Positions 23,869 through 30,411 of a stretch of 45,701 nt of DNA are shown here, piece after piece. The stretch is from the NCBI GenBank assembly GCA_044223515.1, contig JBGALV010000034.1, positions 1 to 45,701 of the forward strand, written 5' to 3'. Position 1 is the stretch's first letter; each line of letters begins with the position of its first letter. The notes below the pieces were generated by a model, which was not told the origin of the DNA, ran no database searches, and worked only from the letters and a program-made list of their open reading frames with translations. The position numbers and the translations under genes were made by a program. Origin of the DNA: SHVZ01 sp044223515. Lineage in GTDB: Bacteria > Pseudomonadota > Alphaproteobacteria > SHVZ01.

Positions 23869-24486
23869 ATGACCGCCGCCGCCCGCCGCTCCGTCGTCAT
23901 CTTCGATCTCGGCGGCGTCCTCCTCGAATGGGATCCGCGCAATCTCTATCGCAGGCTGATCCCCGATGCCGAGGACTGCGAACGCTTCCTCACCGAAGTC
24001 TGTCCCCCGGAATGGAATCATCAGCAGGATGCCGGCCGCAGCTTCGCCGACGCGGAGGCGGAGGCGATCTCGCGTCATCCGGACAAGGCCGATCTCATCC
24101 GCGCCTGGCTGCCCGGGTTCAGCGAGATGATCCCGAACGCGGTCGAAGGCACGGTCGACATCCTCGAGCGGCTGCACGCGAAGAACGTCCCGCTCTACGC
24201 GCTCACCAACTTTTCGGGCGAGACCTTCAAGCCGACCTTCAAGCGCTTCCCGTTCTTCCAGCGCTTCCGCGGTATCGTGGTATCGGGCGACGAGAAGATG
24301 CTGAAGCCCGAAGCGCGCATCTATCAGCTTCTCTGCTCGCGCTACGGCGTCGACCCGAAAGATGCCATCTTCATCGACGATGTTCCGAAGAACGTAGAGG
24401 GCGCCAACGCCGTCGGTATTCACGGTATCCACTTCCGTTCGCCGCCCCAGCTCGAGCAGGAACTTAGGTCGCTCGGCTTTCTCTGA
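23869..24486 (+). CDS. HAD-superfamily phosphatase (subfamily IA, YihX-like)
   Basis: A 205-residue cytosolic HAD hydrolase. Motif I is VVIFDLGGVLLEWD with the nucleophile Asp13; the usual second Asp of DxD is Gly, as is common in the YihX/epoxide-hydrolase N-domain group. Motif II is LYALTNFS, motif III the lysine in EKMLKPEARIY, and motif IV FIDDVPKNVEGA. An alpha-helical cap lies between motifs I and II. Candidate reactions are sugar-phosphate dephosphorylation or, less likely without an Asp-pair, 2-haloacid dehalogenation. ATG 23869 follows a weak ribosome site. It is upstream of gcrA by 67 nt, without visible functional link. Confidence 0.85.
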   Translation: MTAAARRSVVIFDLGGVLLEWDPRNLYRRLIPDAEDCERFLTEVCPPEWNHQQDAGRSFADAEAEAISRHPDKADLIRAWLPGFSEMIPNAVEGTVDILERLHAKNVPLYALTNFSGETFKPTFKRFPFFQRFRGIVVSGDEKMLKPEARIYQLLCSRYGVDPKDAIFIDDVPKNVEGANAVGIHGIHFRSPPQLEQELRSLGFL

Positions 24487-24553
24487 AATTGCTTTGAACC
24501 GATTTCCCGCCAAATGCGACCCACTCCCGCAGGTTCACTTTCGGGAGCCCAAG

Positions 24554-24985
24554 ATGGGCAAGCGCGTTTGGACGGATGAGACCCGCGAGCAGGTGCGTAT
24601 CCTGTTCGTCGGAGACGGACTGAGCTACGGCCAGATCTCGCAGCGGCTCAACATGAGCCGCGACGTGATCGCGGGCTTGGTCAATCGCATGAAGCTGACG
24701 GGCCAGGGCAGGAACACGGCCCATGGCGGGCACAAGAACCGGAAGCCTCAGGAAGCCGCGCCGGTTCCGCTGAAGGCGGCGACGCAGAGCCTCATCGATC
24801 TCGGCCGTGCCTGCTGCGCCTGGCCGATCGGCGATCCCAAGGACGCGGGTTTCCGCTTCTGCGGCACGCCGACCGACGATCGCGGCCCCTACTGCATCGA
24901 GCATCGTCAGAAGGCGTACACTGTCTCGGAGAAGCGCGAGAAGGCGAGCTCCGACGAACGTCGCCGTATTGCGTCGTGGAGCTGA
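24554..24985 (+). CDS. gcrA: GcrA-family cell-cycle regulator
   Basis: A 143-residue protein of the GcrA family, alphaproteobacterial transcription factors that bind sigma70 and methylated GANTC sites to drive S-phase genes in Caulobacter. The N-terminal helix-turn-helix is WTDETREQVRILFVGDGLSYGQISQRLNMSR, each part matching the usual WTDE...LSxxQIAxxLG layout. The C-terminal sigma-interaction part has CAWPIGDP, FRFCGTP and GPYCIEH, the conserved Cys/His set. ATG 24554 has GGGAG upstream; 20 further codons upstream are unlike the family. It converges on ftsK with a 7-nt gap. The middle is Lys/Arg/Gln-rich and low in conservation. Confidence 0.9.
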   Translation: MGKRVWTDETREQVRILFVGDGLSYGQISQRLNMSRDVIAGLVNRMKLTGQGRNTAHGGHKNRKPQEAAPVPLKAATQSLIDLGRACCAWPIGDPKDAGFRFCGTPTDDRGPYCIEHRQKAYTVSEKREKASSDERRRIASWS

Positions 24986-24992
24986 TCGACCT

Positions 24993-27419
24993 CTAGACGT
25001 TACCTGCGTCGGGACGCGTGAGGACCTCACGCTTTCCGACGTGGTTCGCCGACGAGACGAGGCCCTCGGCCTCCATGCGCTCGACCAGACGCGCCGCCCG
25101 GTTGTAGCCCAGCTGCAGATGGCGCTGGATGAAGCTGGTCGAGCACTTGCGCTCGCGGATGACCAGCGCCACGGCCTGGTCGTAGAGCGCGTCCCCCGAA
25201 CCTTCGCCGTCGCCGCCGCCCATCTCGCCGAAGGCGGCTTCCTCTTCCGGATCCTCGGTCACCGCCTCGACGTATTCCGGCTGGCCCTGCGCCTTCAGGA
25301 AGCGCACGACGTCCTCGACCTCGCCGTCGGAGACGAACGGCCCGTGCACGCGGGTGATGCGGCCGCCGCCGGCCATGTAGAGCATGTCGCCCTGGCCCAG
25401 CAGCTGCTCGGCGCCCTGCTCGCCGAGAATCGTGCGGCTGTCGATCTTGGACGTGACCTGGAAGCTGATGCGGGTCGGGAAGTTCGCCTTGATCGTGCCG
25501 GTGATCACGTCGACCGACGGGCGCTGCGTCGCCATGACGATGTGGATGCCGGCGGCACGCGCCATCTGCGCCAGGCGCTGGATCGCCCACTCGATGTCCT
25601 TGCCGGCGACCAGCATCAGGTCGGCCATCTCGTCGACGATCACGACGATGTAGGGAAGCGGCGCGAGTTCCAGTGTCTCGTCCTCGAACACCGGCTTGCC
25701 GGTGTCGGCATCGAAGCCGGTCTGGACGCGGCGCGTGATCATCTCGCCCTTGGCCTTCGCCTCCTCGACCCGCGCGTTGTAGCCGTCGATGTTGCGCACG
25801 CCGAGCTTCGACATGGAGCGATAACGGTTCTCCATCTCGCGCACCGCCCATTTGAGCGCGACCACCGCCTTCTTCGGATCGGTGACGACGGGCGCCAGCA
25901 GGTGCGGGATGCCGTCGTAGACCGAGAGCTCCAGCATCTTCGGGTCGACCATGATGAAGCGGCAATGCTCCGGCGATAGCCGGTACAGCAGCGACAGGAT
26001 CATCGTGTTGATCGCGACCGACTTGCCCGAGCCGGTGGTGCCGGCGACGAGCAGATGCGGCATGCGCGCGAGGTCGACGACGACAGGCGCGCCGCCGATG
26101 TCCTTGCCCAGGATCAGCGGCAGGCGCCCGCCCGAACGGTCGTAAGCCTCTGTGCCCAGCAGCTCGCGCAGATAGACCGTCTCGCGGCTGCCGTTGGGAA
26201 GCTCGATGCCGATCACGTTGCGGCCCGGGATGACGGCGACGCGAACCGACAGCGCGCTCATCGACCGGGCGATGTCGTCGGCGAGGCCGATGACGCGCGA
26301 TGACTTGATGCCCGGCGCCGGCTCGAGCTCGTAGAGGGTCACGACCGGGCCCGGCCGCACCTTCACGATCTGGCCCTTCACGCCGAATTCCTGCAGCACG
26401 GATTCGAGCAGGCGCGCATTCTCCGAGAGGGCGCCCTCGTCGAGCTTTGCCACCGGGCCGCTTTTCGCCAGCGCCAGGATATCCAGCGGCGGCAGGCGGT
26501 AGTCGCCACCGGCCTCCTCCAGCGCGAGGCGCGACTGGCGCTTCGGCTCGGACTTCTTCGGCGTCGCCGGCTTCGCCGCGACCAGCGGCTCGGCCTTCGC
26601 CACCTTCGATTCCGGCTCGGCGGTACGATCGAGGATCAGCGGCGGATCCTCCCTCTCCTCGTCCGCCGCGCGCGGCGGACGCGCGACCAGGCGCGGCTCG
26701 ATCCGCTTCGGCGTCTTAGCGGTGAAGGCGCTCGCCTTCTTGTATCCGGCCTGCGCCGCGCGGCTGCCCGCACGGCCGCCGATGACGCCGAGCCGCCAGG
26801 CGGCACGACCGCCGACGGCGAGGCCTTTGCCGCCGCTGCGCATCAGGAACATCCAGTCGCCGACCGAAAGGCCAAAGGCGACGGCGGCGAGCGGCACCGC
26901 AAGCGCGGTGGCGCCGGCCGAGACCAGGCTGGTGGCGGCAAGGCCGCCCCAGGGCGGGACCCAGGCGATCAGGCGGCCGACGATCAGCTGGCCGACGACG
27001 CCGCCGAGGCGGAGGTCGGTGAGCTCCGGCCACAAAATGTGGGCAGGCATCAGCGACAGCGCGACCGACGCTGCCAGCGTCGCCGCCGGCAACGTCGTGA
27101 GCCTCAGCCAGAAGCGGGTGACGGGGAGATGGATCAGGAAGCGGGCGCCCCAGACCATGACGACGAGTGCGAGCATGAGGCCGGAAGCGCCGAGCCCCTG
27201 CACCAGCACGTCAGCGACGTTGGCGCCGACCGAGCCCAGCGGATGGGCGATCGGACGATCGGCCGCGACGCTGAACGAGCGGTCTCCCGGCACGTAGAAG
27301 ACGATGCAGGCGGCGAGGAACAGGCCGGCCAGAACGAGCGCCGTGCCAAGGAATTCCTGCGTGCGGCGCTTGAGGAAGACCTCGGCGCCCTCGGGAAGGA
27401 ATCCTGCCTCCGCGACCAT
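24993..27419 (-). CDS. ftsK: DNA translocase FtsK
   Basis: An 808-residue septal DNA pump that clears chromosome dimers and activates XerCD at dif. The N-terminal ~200 residues hold about four membrane helices (for example LVLAGLFLAACIVFYV and LMLALVVMVWGARFL), and a charged Pro/Ala/Lys linker follows (~230-310). The motor has Walker A AGTTGSGKSVAINTM (~residues 462-476), Walker B IVVIVDEMADLML and ATQRPSVDVITG. The C-terminal ~65 residues are the winged-helix gamma domain that reads KOPS (STSFIQRHLQLGYNRAARLVERME). Length matches the alphaproteobacterial, short-linker type. Its ATG is 2 nt after the aminotransferase stop, so the two are co-transcribed. Confidence 0.95.
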   Translation of the reverse strand: MVAEAGFLPEGAEVFLKRRTQEFLGTALVLAGLFLAACIVFYVPGDRSFSVAADRPIAHPLGSVGANVADVLVQGLGASGLMLALVVMVWGARFLIHLPVTRFWLRLTTLPAATLAASVALSLMPAHILWPELTDLRLGGVVGQLIVGRLIAWVPPWGGLAATSLVSAGATALAVPLAAVAFGLSVGDWMFLMRSGGKGLAVGGRAAWRLGVIGGRAGSRAAQAGYKKASAFTAKTPKRIEPRLVARPPRAADEEREDPPLILDRTAEPESKVAKAEPLVAAKPATPKKSEPKRQSRLALEEAGGDYRLPPLDILALAKSGPVAKLDEGALSENARLLESVLQEFGVKGQIVKVRPGPVVTLYELEPAPGIKSSRVIGLADDIARSMSALSVRVAVIPGRNVIGIELPNGSRETVYLRELLGTEAYDRSGGRLPLILGKDIGGAPVVVDLARMPHLLVAGTTGSGKSVAINTMILSLLYRLSPEHCRFIMVDPKMLELSVYDGIPHLLAPVVTDPKKAVVALKWAVREMENRYRSMSKLGVRNIDGYNARVEEAKAKGEMITRRVQTGFDADTGKPVFEDETLELAPLPYIVVIVDEMADLMLVAGKDIEWAIQRLAQMARAAGIHIVMATQRPSVDVITGTIKANFPTRISFQVTSKIDSRTILGEQGAEQLLGQGDMLYMAGGGRITRVHGPFVSDGEVEDVVRFLKAQGQPEYVEAVTEDPEEEAAFGEMGGGDGEGSGDALYDQAVALVIRERKCSTSFIQRHLQLGYNRAARLVERMEAEGLVSSANHVGKREVLTRPDAGNV

Positions 27420-27421
27420 CG

Positions 27422-28612
27422 CTACAGCACCTGCGTCATGAGCTTGAGCGCCGTCTCCATCATCGGCTCGTCATAGACCATCGCCACCCGGATATAGGGC
27501 TGGCCGTGGTTCTTGCCGGTATGGTCGGGCCACGACATGAAGCCGCCGGGAAGGACCCGGATGCCGGCCTCGCTCCACAGCTTCTTCGCCGCTTCGGCGC
27601 CGTCGCCGACATCGAGCCAGAGATAGAAGCCGCCCGCCGGCCGGTAGTAGCCGTAGCGTCCGTCGATCACCCGGTCGGCGATGTCGAAGTTGCGGCGATA
27701 GATCTCGCGGTTGGCGTCGACGTGCTTCTCGTCCGACCAAAGCGCGGTCGCCGCCGCCAGCGTCGGCTGGCTCATCCCGGCGGCGCCGTAGTTCAGCACA
27801 TTGACGAAAGCCTGGATCGACTCAGGCGCGCCCGCGACGAAGCCGGAGCGGAGTCCCGGCGCGCTGGAGCGCTTCGAGAGCGAATGAGCGATCACCACGT
27901 TATCCAAGCTGCCGCCGAGCGCGGCGCAAGCCTCCAGCGCTCCGGGCGGCGGCACCTTGTCGTAGATCTCGGCGTAGCACTCGTCGACGACGAGCAGGAA
28001 ATCGTGGCGGCGGGCCAGCTCGATCGCGCGTTTCAGGTAGTCGAGGGTCGCGACCGTGCCCTGCGGGTTGACCGGCGTGCAGAGATAGAAGACCGCGGCG
28101 CGCTCGAGATCGGCTTTCGCGATCGCATCGAGATCGGGAAGGAAGTCGGTCTCCTTCCGCGCCGGCAGGTAGACCGGCTCCGCGCCGGCGATCAGCGCCG
28201 CGCCGGTATAGACGTGATAGGAGGGATTCGGGATCAGCACCGCGGGCTTCCGCCCGGCCTTGGTCTCGGGCACGGCGAACAGCGCCGCCATGAACAGCCC
28301 CTCGCGCGATCCGGGGATCGGCAGGATGTGCTTGTCCGGGTTCACCATCCCGGCCGGCAGCCGGTAGCGGCGGGTCAGCCAGGATGCCACCGCCTTCCGG
28401 AACTCGGGCGTGCCGGCGTGGTCGGTGTAGCGGTTCCACTTATCGGCGTTCTTGGCGATTTCCTCGGCGATGCAGGCCGGAGGCTGGTTCTGCGGCTCGC
28501 CGACGGACAGCAGGATGGGAGCGCGGTTGCTCTTGGGCTGGATCGGGCCCAGCAGCTCCCGGAGCTGGCGGAACGCGTAGTCCTTGAGCGGGTCGAGGCG
28601 GCGGTTGGTCAT
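27422..28612 (-). CDS. Class I/II PLP aminotransferase (possibly succinyldiaminopimelate transaminase)
   Basis: A 396-residue fold-type I aminotransferase. Landmarks are LLSVGEPQNQPP near the N-terminus, RYTDHAGTPEFRKAVASWL, ILPIPGSREGLFMAALF, YLCTPVNPQGTVA, VDECYAEIY, the lysine in AHSLSKRSSAPGLRSGF, and a C-terminal RVAMVYD. The GEP..P opening and the PGSREG element resemble DapC-type and related bacterial aminotransferases; lysine/diaminopimelate synthesis is the leading guess but others fit. ATG 28612 is used; a GTG directly before it could also start. A possible weak promoter (CTGACA at 28698-28693, 16 nt, TACTGT at 28676) lies in an AT-rich patch upstream. The gene is in one unit with ftsK downstream. 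Confidence 0.82.
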   Translation of the reverse strand: MTNRRLDPLKDYAFRQLRELLGPIQPKSNRAPILLSVGEPQNQPPACIAEEIAKNADKWNRYTDHAGTPEFRKAVASWLTRRYRLPAGMVNPDKHILPIPGSREGLFMAALFAVPETKAGRKPAVLIPNPSYHVYTGAALIAGAEPVYLPARKETDFLPDLDAIAKADLERAAVFYLCTPVNPQGTVATLDYLKRAIELARRHDFLLVVDECYAEIYDKVPPPGALEACAALGGSLDNVVIAHSLSKRSSAPGLRSGFVAGAPESIQAFVNVLNYGAAGMSQPTLAAATALWSDEKHVDANREIYRRNFDIADRVIDGRYGYYRPAGGFYLWLDVGDGAEAAKKLWSEAGIRVLPGGFMSWPDHTGKNHGQPYIRVAMVYDEPMMETALKLMTQVL

Positions 28613-28720
28613 CACGTCCAGGGGTCAGCACCAAGCCCGGGCCGGATTGGGACAGCAATGCCCGAGGGTTACAGTATATAGCTGAACCTTGGTGTCAGGA
28701 CCACAAAATCCTGAGAATCC

Positions 28721-29011
28721 TTAGAGATCGACCCCGTCATGGCCGGGATCGCCGGTCTTGGCCTCGTCGGCTTCCGGGAAGGGCGGCCGGATCCGCTTCA
28801 GGATGATGTCGCCCTCCGGGGTCATCCGGGGCGGCTCGAACATCGGCATGCGGTCGATCAGCCGGCGGATGCCCTCGAGGATCCGCCGCGCGCTTTCGGC
28901 AACGATGTCGGGCGCGGTCGGCACCTGGGGCGGCGCATGGGGCTCGGTCGGCTGGGCCGATGCCGGGACCGCGAAGGCGAGAGCGAGGACTAGGGCGACG
29001 ACGCGAAGCAT
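28721..29011 (-). CDS. Small secreted protein of unknown function
   Basis: A 96-residue protein with a Sec signal peptide (MLRVVALVLALAFAVPASAQ), a Pro-rich stretch, a helix ARRILEGIRRLIDRM and the segment FEPPRMTPEGDIILKRIRPP. That segment resembles the YxxPExLPNGDIIIRRK ending of small periplasmic alphaproteobacterial proteins that databases often mislabel as AAA+ ATPases; no nucleotide-binding motif is present here. ATG 29011 is chosen because it begins the signal peptide and has AAGGA 9 nt upstream. The function is unknown. It is upstream of the aminotransferase-ftsK unit, 108 nt away, on the same strand. Confidence 0.7.
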   Translation of the reverse strand: MLRVVALVLALAFAVPASAQPTEPHAPPQVPTAPDIVAESARRILEGIRRLIDRMPMFEPPRMTPEGDIILKRIRPPFPEADEAKTGDPGHDGVDL

Positions 29012-29209
29012 GGAGGAACGTCCTTTCGCACCATTCTTCGCGCAGCATTGGGGCGGCTTTTGGGCTGAAGCTTTGGCCATCTCGGGGCGAATGCGGCAGC
29101 GGATACCGCAATCCCGGAACGCGACTCGTGGAGCATGGCCGCAACCGTCGCGACCCCGCAGGAGCCGCGGCGACGCATCGTGTCACTCGCCATCAGCGCG
29201 GAGCATCAC

Positions 29210-29512
29210 ATGGCCGAAGAAGCCGTTCAGGACGACGCGAAGAAGGAAGATGAGAAGATCAAGCCGCTCGGCCCCGACGACCTTCGCGCACGCGATGCCG
29301 TGCGTGCGCTCGCCGAGCTCGGCGCGCTCAAGCTCTGCCTGTCCTGCGGTCGCGACAGCGATCGCATCCTCCAGCCGGTGATCTACGGCGACGACCTCCT
29401 CAACCGCGGGCCGATCCTGCCGCTGGTCTGCGCCGACTGCGGGCACATCACCACCTACGGCATCGACCAGACGCTGAGTGCCGCAGCGAAGAGGAAGAAG
29501 ACGAATGGCTAA
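29210..29512 (+). CDS. Zinc-ribbon hypothetical protein
   Basis: A 100-residue soluble protein. After a charged N-terminus (MAEEAVQDDAKKEDEKIK) it has LCLSCGRD and, ~38 residues later, VCADCGHIT, two CxxC knuckles that should bind one zinc. Between them is LQPVIYGDDLLNRGPILPL. I do not recognise a family; such isolated ribbons are common in small accessory proteins that bind nucleic acid or protein. ATG 29210 has GGAG 6 nt upstream; an upstream ATG at 29135 in the same frame has no comparable site. The stop overlaps the start of the next gene by 8 nt, so the two are translationally coupled and probably act together. Confidence 0.65.
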   Translation: MAEEAVQDDAKKEDEKIKPLGPDDLRARDAVRALAELGALKLCLSCGRDSDRILQPVIYGDDLLNRGPILPLVCADCGHITTYGIDQTLSAAAKRKKTNG

Positions 29513-30056
29513 GGTGATCGACACGGCAGGCCACAAGATCGTCGACACGCTCGGCCCGCCCCCAAAGCTTCAGCCCGAGATCGAGGTGTCGGCCGAGAAA
29601 CCTCGCCCGATCCCACCGGCAGGCCTCGCGGCAGCCGCCATAGTCGCCGTGATGATCGGCGGCTTCGGCCTGCTCTACGCGCAGAACGCCGAGACGGGAC
29701 GACGTGTCGAAGTCCGGATGGCGCGCGCCGACAAGGTCGATGAGCTGCTCGACGCCCTGACCGCCAAGCTCGATGCCACCGCGACCAACCTCGTCGAGTT
29801 CAGCGCCCGGCTCCAGGCAATGGGCGGGAAGCTCGACGGCATCGGCAATCAGGTCAGCGCCGGCCTCCGCGACACGAGCCGGAGCCTCACCGAGACGCTG
29901 AACACGAGCCTGAACGCGCTCTCGCAGCGTCTCGCGGCCCAGCAGCCGCAGACGCGGGAACAGCCGCGATCGAGCCAGGCGCCGTCCTCGACGACGCCGC
30001 GCTCCTACGCCCCATATCCGGGCGCCATGCAGCCGCGGCGGAATTTCCCTTACTAG
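29505..30056 (+). CDS. Single-span membrane protein with coiled-coil-like region
   Basis: A 183-residue protein with a Pro/Glu-rich cytosolic N-terminus, one membrane helix at ~39-60 (PAGLAAAAIVAVMIGGFGLL), then ~90 residues of helical heptad-like sequence (KVDELLDALTAKLDATATNL, LQAMGGKLDGIGNQVSAGLR, SLTETLNTSLNALSQRL) and a disordered Gln/Ser/Pro tail. The shape suggests a periplasmic, oligomerising helical stalk. No family recognised. ATG 29505 lies inside the end of the zinc-ribbon gene (8-nt overlap). It converges with the GFA gene and overlaps its end by 4 nt. There is no sequence evidence for a specific function. Confidence 0.65.
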   Translation: MAKVIDTAGHKIVDTLGPPPKLQPEIEVSAEKPRPIPPAGLAAAAIVAVMIGGFGLLYAQNAETGRRVEVRMARADKVDELLDALTAKLDATATNLVEFSARLQAMGGKLDGIGNQVSAGLRDTSRSLTETLNTSLNALSQRLAAQQPQTREQPRSSQAPSSTTPRSYAPYPGAMQPRRNFPY

Positions 30057-30400
30057 AGAGACTTGCCGTCGAACTTCTTTCGGTCGAGCGTATCGAGGTC
30101 GACGCCCTCGATGCATCGGACGTTGATCGCAGCGATCTCGTTGCCCTTGGGATCGCGTCCGAGGCCGAACGTCGCCGAGCCGCAGGTCGGGCAGAACTGG
30201 TGCCGGATGACGTGCTTGTTGAACATGTACGTCGTGAGCGAGCCGTTGCCCTTGGTCACCTTGAGGTGATCGCGCGGCACGAACCAGAGGAGATAGCCTT
30301 TCCGGCTGCAGTGCGAGCAATTGCACTCGATCACCTGACCGGGCTCGCCCTCGACCGTGTATTCGACCTGCCCGCAGTGGCAGCTGCCCTTCACGCTCAT
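30053..30400 (-). CDS. GFA/CENP-V domain protein
   Basis: A 115-residue zinc-binding protein of the GFA (glutathione-dependent formaldehyde-activating enzyme) / CENP-V fold. The zinc cysteines are GSCHCGQVEY, ECNCSHCSRKG and HQFCPTCGSATF, the standard set of seven, and the C-terminal NVRCIEGVDLDTL is typical. Members bind S-hydroxymethylglutathione or similar adducts; many have unknown substrates, and spontaneous-rate enhancement by Gfa is disputed. It converges on the membrane coiled-coil gene and lies 11 nt downstream of the FtsX-like permease start-side unit on the same strand, so it could be read with that operon only by readthrough from 32919 onward. Confidence 0.88.
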   Translation of the reverse strand: MSVKGSCHCGQVEYTVEGEPGQVIECNCSHCSRKGYLLWFVPRDHLKVTKGNGSLTTYMFNKHVIRHQFCPTCGSATFGLGRDPKGNEIAAINVRCIEGVDLDTLDRKKFDGKSL

Positions 30401-30411
30401 CTCTCATCTCC

